From: Micrasema longulum
Lineage: Eukaryota; Arthropoda; Insecta; Trichoptera; Brachycentridae
NCBI GenBank assembly: GCA_022494885.1
Contig: JAGVSM010000216.1
Location: 39,783-103,782 of the forward strand
DNA length: 64,000 bases
Direction of reading: 5' to 3'
Shown here: piece after piece, positions 60,851-64,000 of the stretch
How positions within the stretch are numbered: position 1 is the stretch's first letter
How the letters are laid out: each line of letters opens with the position of its first letter
Notes under the pieces: model-generated
What the model was told of the DNA's origin: nothing
Seen by the model: only the letters and a program-made list of their open reading frames with translations
Database searches by the model: none
Position numbers and translations under genes: made by a program

Positions 60851-61016
60851 TTTGTCTACCCTATGAAGGTAAATTTTCTTATTTTAACTTATTATTGTTT
60901 ACTTTAGTCTTTCTTATGTTATTCTTACTTTTAACTTAATTTATTTACTAATGTTACACCCCTGCACTTGAATGTATTGCTAATACATGTATAAGGCGTA
61001 TAAATAAATAAATAAA
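60851..61016 (+). mobile_element. LINE 3' tail, probable
   Basis: 'catgtataaggcgtataaat' followed by AAATAAATAAAAC. Confidence 0.45.
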
Positions 61017-61066
61017 ACTTAAACAAAAACTTATCACTCTGGACAAAAAACTGGATTGTCCAATGC

Positions 61067-61300
61067 CTACAAAAGCTTATCTGACTCGCATTCAGAAGCA
61101 ACCTTAACAAAAAGTGGCTCATCACTTCGAAAGGAAGAAAGTATTTTACAGTCTCCAGTTGTCATATTTACCTTGGTATGTTTCCCTTTGGTGGATACGT
61201 AAAATTTTACTTTCCTTTTATTGCGCTTTTTTCTTTCTGATCTACATCTGTAAACCGGTCGGCCTTGCCTTATACAATATTGAACTACAGTGTACCTCAA
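61067..61300 (-). CDS. Unidentified basic 77-codon frame
   Basis: Minus-strand frame: 'QGRPVYRCRSERKKRNKRKV', then 'KFYVSTKGKHTKVNMTTGDC' and an acidic end 'ASECESDKLL'. It has three Cys, one cluster of nine basic residues, and less AT-driven composition than neighbouring frames. No family is recognised. The basic cluster could be a nuclear-localisation or RNA-binding patch. Might be an exon or a transposon remnant. Confidence 0.2.
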   Translation of the reverse strand: MRYTVVQYCIRQGRPVYRCRSERKKRNKRKVKFYVSTKGKHTKVNMTTGDCKILSSFRSDEPLFVKVASECESDKLL

Positions 61301-61597
61301 GGATCTGGCTTCGACCCGCCACTAATGGAGAAAAATCGATAGGCAATTTGGATAAATAAGTAAAAGTGTACGAGTAATCAAAACGCAAATAAACTCTTAA
61401 ACATACTTTAAATATATCTCTTTTATTGAACAAATAATTATAATGCGAACGGGTACACGTTTTGGTTATTTATAAACTGCTAAAAGGTGTAATTTATTTG
61501 TATGATATATTTTTTTTCTCTATTTATATTACAAGGAGACAATGAGCTAAAATTTACTGGTAAGTAATATTATAGGACACCCAAGTACGAGATAAAA
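61301..61597. other. Unassigned
   Basis: Nothing seen. Confidence 0.4.
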
Positions 61598-61740
61598 TAA
61601 AAATATTTTGAGTATGCCCAAATGTTTGGAAACAAGGCTGGATTTTACTACTTAGGGAGATATCAAGATTTAACATTATTTCAACAGAGAGGGAAAACAT
61701 ATTTGAGAAAGGAAGATGGAATTCTTAAGGCTGTAGTTTG
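61598..61740 (+). repeat. R1 repeat, partial
   Basis: 'tattttgagtatgcccaaat', 'ggctggattttactacttag' and 'ttcaacagagagggaaaaca'. It shows the junction of the TTTTGAG end and the CAACAGAG end. Confidence 0.75.
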
Positions 61741-62756
61741 ATAATAAATAAGGAAATCATACGATTTTTCTATTTTAAAGCGTCTTTTTTCAAAATCGCG
61801 CAATAAAAATTAAGGATTTAAAAAATATTCTAGGATATTTCTGATAAATAATGTATTAAAAATATTTATGAAACTAAAATATAAATAGTTTTTGACGGTA
61901 AGATGATGTATTTTGAAATGATTGAGGGTGAAACAAGAAGTTAGTAGGCACACTAGAAAATTTTTATTGAAACCTATCGCTACGCACACATAAAGCAGAG
62001 GTTGTATAATTTCAATGGACTGTACATTGGTTCTCATATGAAGAGAGAAAGAGAAAGTAATAAAATGAACAAAAAAATAATTATCGAAAAAATATACAAT
62101 ACGATTTTTAACAAAAATGCAAGTATTTTAAACCACACATATTTTGTAACATTTTCCTCAAATTCCACGTTTATTTACGCTTTTTACTATTGTTTAAAAA
62201 TAAAGTAGTAAAATAAGTTAGTTCAAACCCTTATTTATTGAATTTTGTTCTTTTTTTACGAAGAATATTTTGGCTGGAGATTTTTTTTTTCCACAGTATG
62301 TTTTTATGAAAATTTTAATATTCATATCGGCCATTCAACAACATTAGCAGTAGCTTTTATTTTAGACCATACCATGACACCGATGTAAAAAATTAAAAGT
62401 TTTTTTTTTAAATACATTATATTATCGCAATCTTTGGTTGTCAGCTACAAGCAGTCGGTATGTCCACACGAGGCTAGTGGGGAGTAGTGATACAGTGAAA
62501 TCGATAAAGGGTAAGGTACAAACTTCCCTGAGGCCATAAGTAGAACACTTCATACTTCCCCTATTTGCTTCGCCTATTATTTCTAAACATTATCTGTCAA
62601 ATTGATAACGCAATCGGAGGTTAATAGTGATGGGAAATCAAATCGTCGCTTACACGGAATAATCGAAGGTTTGTTTGAATTCAGGCAGAAATTATTATAT
62701 CGTCTACGTTAGTTCAATATCGCGAAAGAGCAGTTTGTCAAAATATTTAAGGACAC
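61741..62756. other. Stretch with no recognised feature
   Basis: AT-rich to 62440, then more balanced (62440-62750) without ORF or repeat. Confidence 0.45.
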
Positions 62757-62860
62757 AAAACCTTGTGCTCAGATGTCCGATGTTCGAATCCCATTCTACC
62801 CCAACTTGATTTTTATTTTCTAATAGTGCAACTCGGTGAAAATGGGCCCAAAATCATACG
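62757..62860 (+). mobile_element. SINE-B, 5'-truncated
   Basis: Box B region 'gatgttcgaatcccattcta', then 'ccccaacttgatttttattt' and 'ggtgaaaatgggcccaaaat'. Confidence 0.7.
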
Positions 62861-62901
62861 AAAGAAAATATTATTCAACACAACTAATAATATGGGAACA
62901 T

Positions 62902-63684
62902 CAACAATATTTTGAGTTTGTCCAAATTTTTGTAGACAAGGACTGGATTTGTAGACAAGAACATTTAAGAGAAGGTAATATAGAAGTCCAGGCATCTACA
63001 GGGTTTATAACCTGTCAATGGCTGGTTTAAGTGGCCATGTTACACACTGTGTAACATTCACCATTCTGCCTATATTTTTATAAATAAAGGTTTCAGCTCT
63101 TTAACCCCACAAACATCAACAGATGAAAAAATTGAAGGAATATAGATGTTCAAATATAGGCAGAATGGTGAATGTTACACAGTGTGTAAAGTGGCCACTT
63201 AAACCAGCCATTGACAGGTCATAAGCCCTGTAGATGCCTGGACTTCTATATTACCTTCTCTTAATTGTTCTTCATCTCTGTTGTAATATGTTAATATAAA
63301 CAGCTCCCCAGGTAGTTGAATCCAGTCCTTGTCTACAAAAATTTGGACAAACTCAAAATATTGTTGATAAATTACCTGGTCCATGAAGAAGTATAGAAAT
63401 CGAAAAAATAATATTTTCAGACGTTGCCTAGTATGTAGGTGAAATAATTCAATTAGTTAAATCTCACCTGCATAAATAAAGGTTTCAGCTCTTTAACTTC
63501 GCAAACATCAACAGATGAAAGAATTGAAGGAATATAGATGTTCCAATATAGGCAGAATGGTGAATGTTACACAGTGTGTAAAGTGGCCACTTAAACCAGC
63601 CATTGACAGGTCATAAGCCCTGTAGATGCTTAGACTTCTATATTACCTTCTCTTAAATGTTCTTCATCTCTGTTGTAATATGTT
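62902..63684. mobile_element. Compound R1: partial forward copy plus two reverse units
   Basis: AATATGGGAACAT flanks the block on both sides (62889-62901, 63685-63697). Inside, 62902-63080 is forward R1 (with a deletion near 62951). From about 63085 two reverse units follow head to tail (63085-63365 and 63366-63684), the second with the complete core. The outer copies make long inverted repeats. Confidence 0.85.
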
Positions 63685-63697
63685 AATATGGGAACAT

Positions 63698-64000
63698 TGT
63701 TAAAAAATCACAATGGCAAAGTTTCTTAATATAATAAATCTGTCATATACCAATTAATTGTTATGATTGCGATTCAATCTGCGTCTATCATGAACCCTCT
63801 AATAAGGGAGAAAAATTAATTCTAAGAGTGATGCTGCGTTGTCTCCCCACTTTTCCATCTGAGACATTGTTCCAATTCATGTAGGTACTGGACATTAGAC
63901 ATTTTTTTTAAATCAGTCATTGACAAATTTCTGGTCATGCGGCTACAAGAGTAAATTGAATAATTTAATTCCAAAAACACGTACGACCTTTGCTCAGAGG
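63698..64000. other. Unassigned
   Basis: Nothing recognised up to the window end. Confidence 0.4.

Overview
This window looks like AT-rich, gene-poor nuclear DNA of an insect. Lepidoptera is the best guess. The reasons are a dense mixture of CR1/Jockey-type and RTE-type LINEs, Helitron termini, tRNA-derived SINEs with an ATGATGATG tail, a Tc1-like transposase piece, Penelope-like pieces and TTAGG-like (insect telomere) motifs inside one MITE. Nothing looks bacterial or organellar. No complete host gene can be defended from sequence alone.

Layout. 1-9.5 kb: a LINE 3' end, SINEs of two families, a 12-bp minisatellite, a CpG-rich promoter-like block (6.8-7.05 kb), RTE-like 3' fragments and a 45-bp-arm fold-back. 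9.5-15.2 kb: microsatellites, a small TIR-bearing repeat (called R1 here) split by a minus-strand LINE, and reverse Helitron remains containing a 126-bp-arm fold-back. 15.2-17.8 kb: the best preserved element, a 5'-truncated CR1/Jockey-type LINE with an almost open reverse transcriptase reading frame and one frameshift. 18-25 kb: LINE and RTE remnants, a C-rich block, and a Penelope-like 3' end with a decayed GIY-YIG domain and a hammerhead-like motif. 25-35 kb: nested insertions (LINE in RTE, SINE in MITE), a CpG-rich block full of palindromes (29.05-29.27 kb), and a tandem array of conserved hairpins (31.4-31.8 kb). 35-46 kb: a LINE copy with a 5' inversion, a possible Cys-rich terminal exon (35.7-35.9 kb), MITEs, Helitrons, SINEs and a long minus-strand RTE C-terminus. 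46-64 kb: SINE-A copies, a Tc1 fragment, a second set of hairpin units split by a SINE, a 4-kb structure with inverted 430-bp arms, tandem and inverted R1 copies, one possible host exon (55.87-56.00 kb), a MITE with TTAGG-like repeats, and a Helitron that contains a LINE that contains R1.

Names R1, SINE-A/B/C, RTE-A/B and repeats D, E, G, H are labels for families recognised only by their recurrence inside this window. Coding entries are almost all retrotransposon proteins in decay. Possible host features (two exons, two or three CpG-rich blocks) are given at low confidence. Nothing was computed; all homology statements are by eye.
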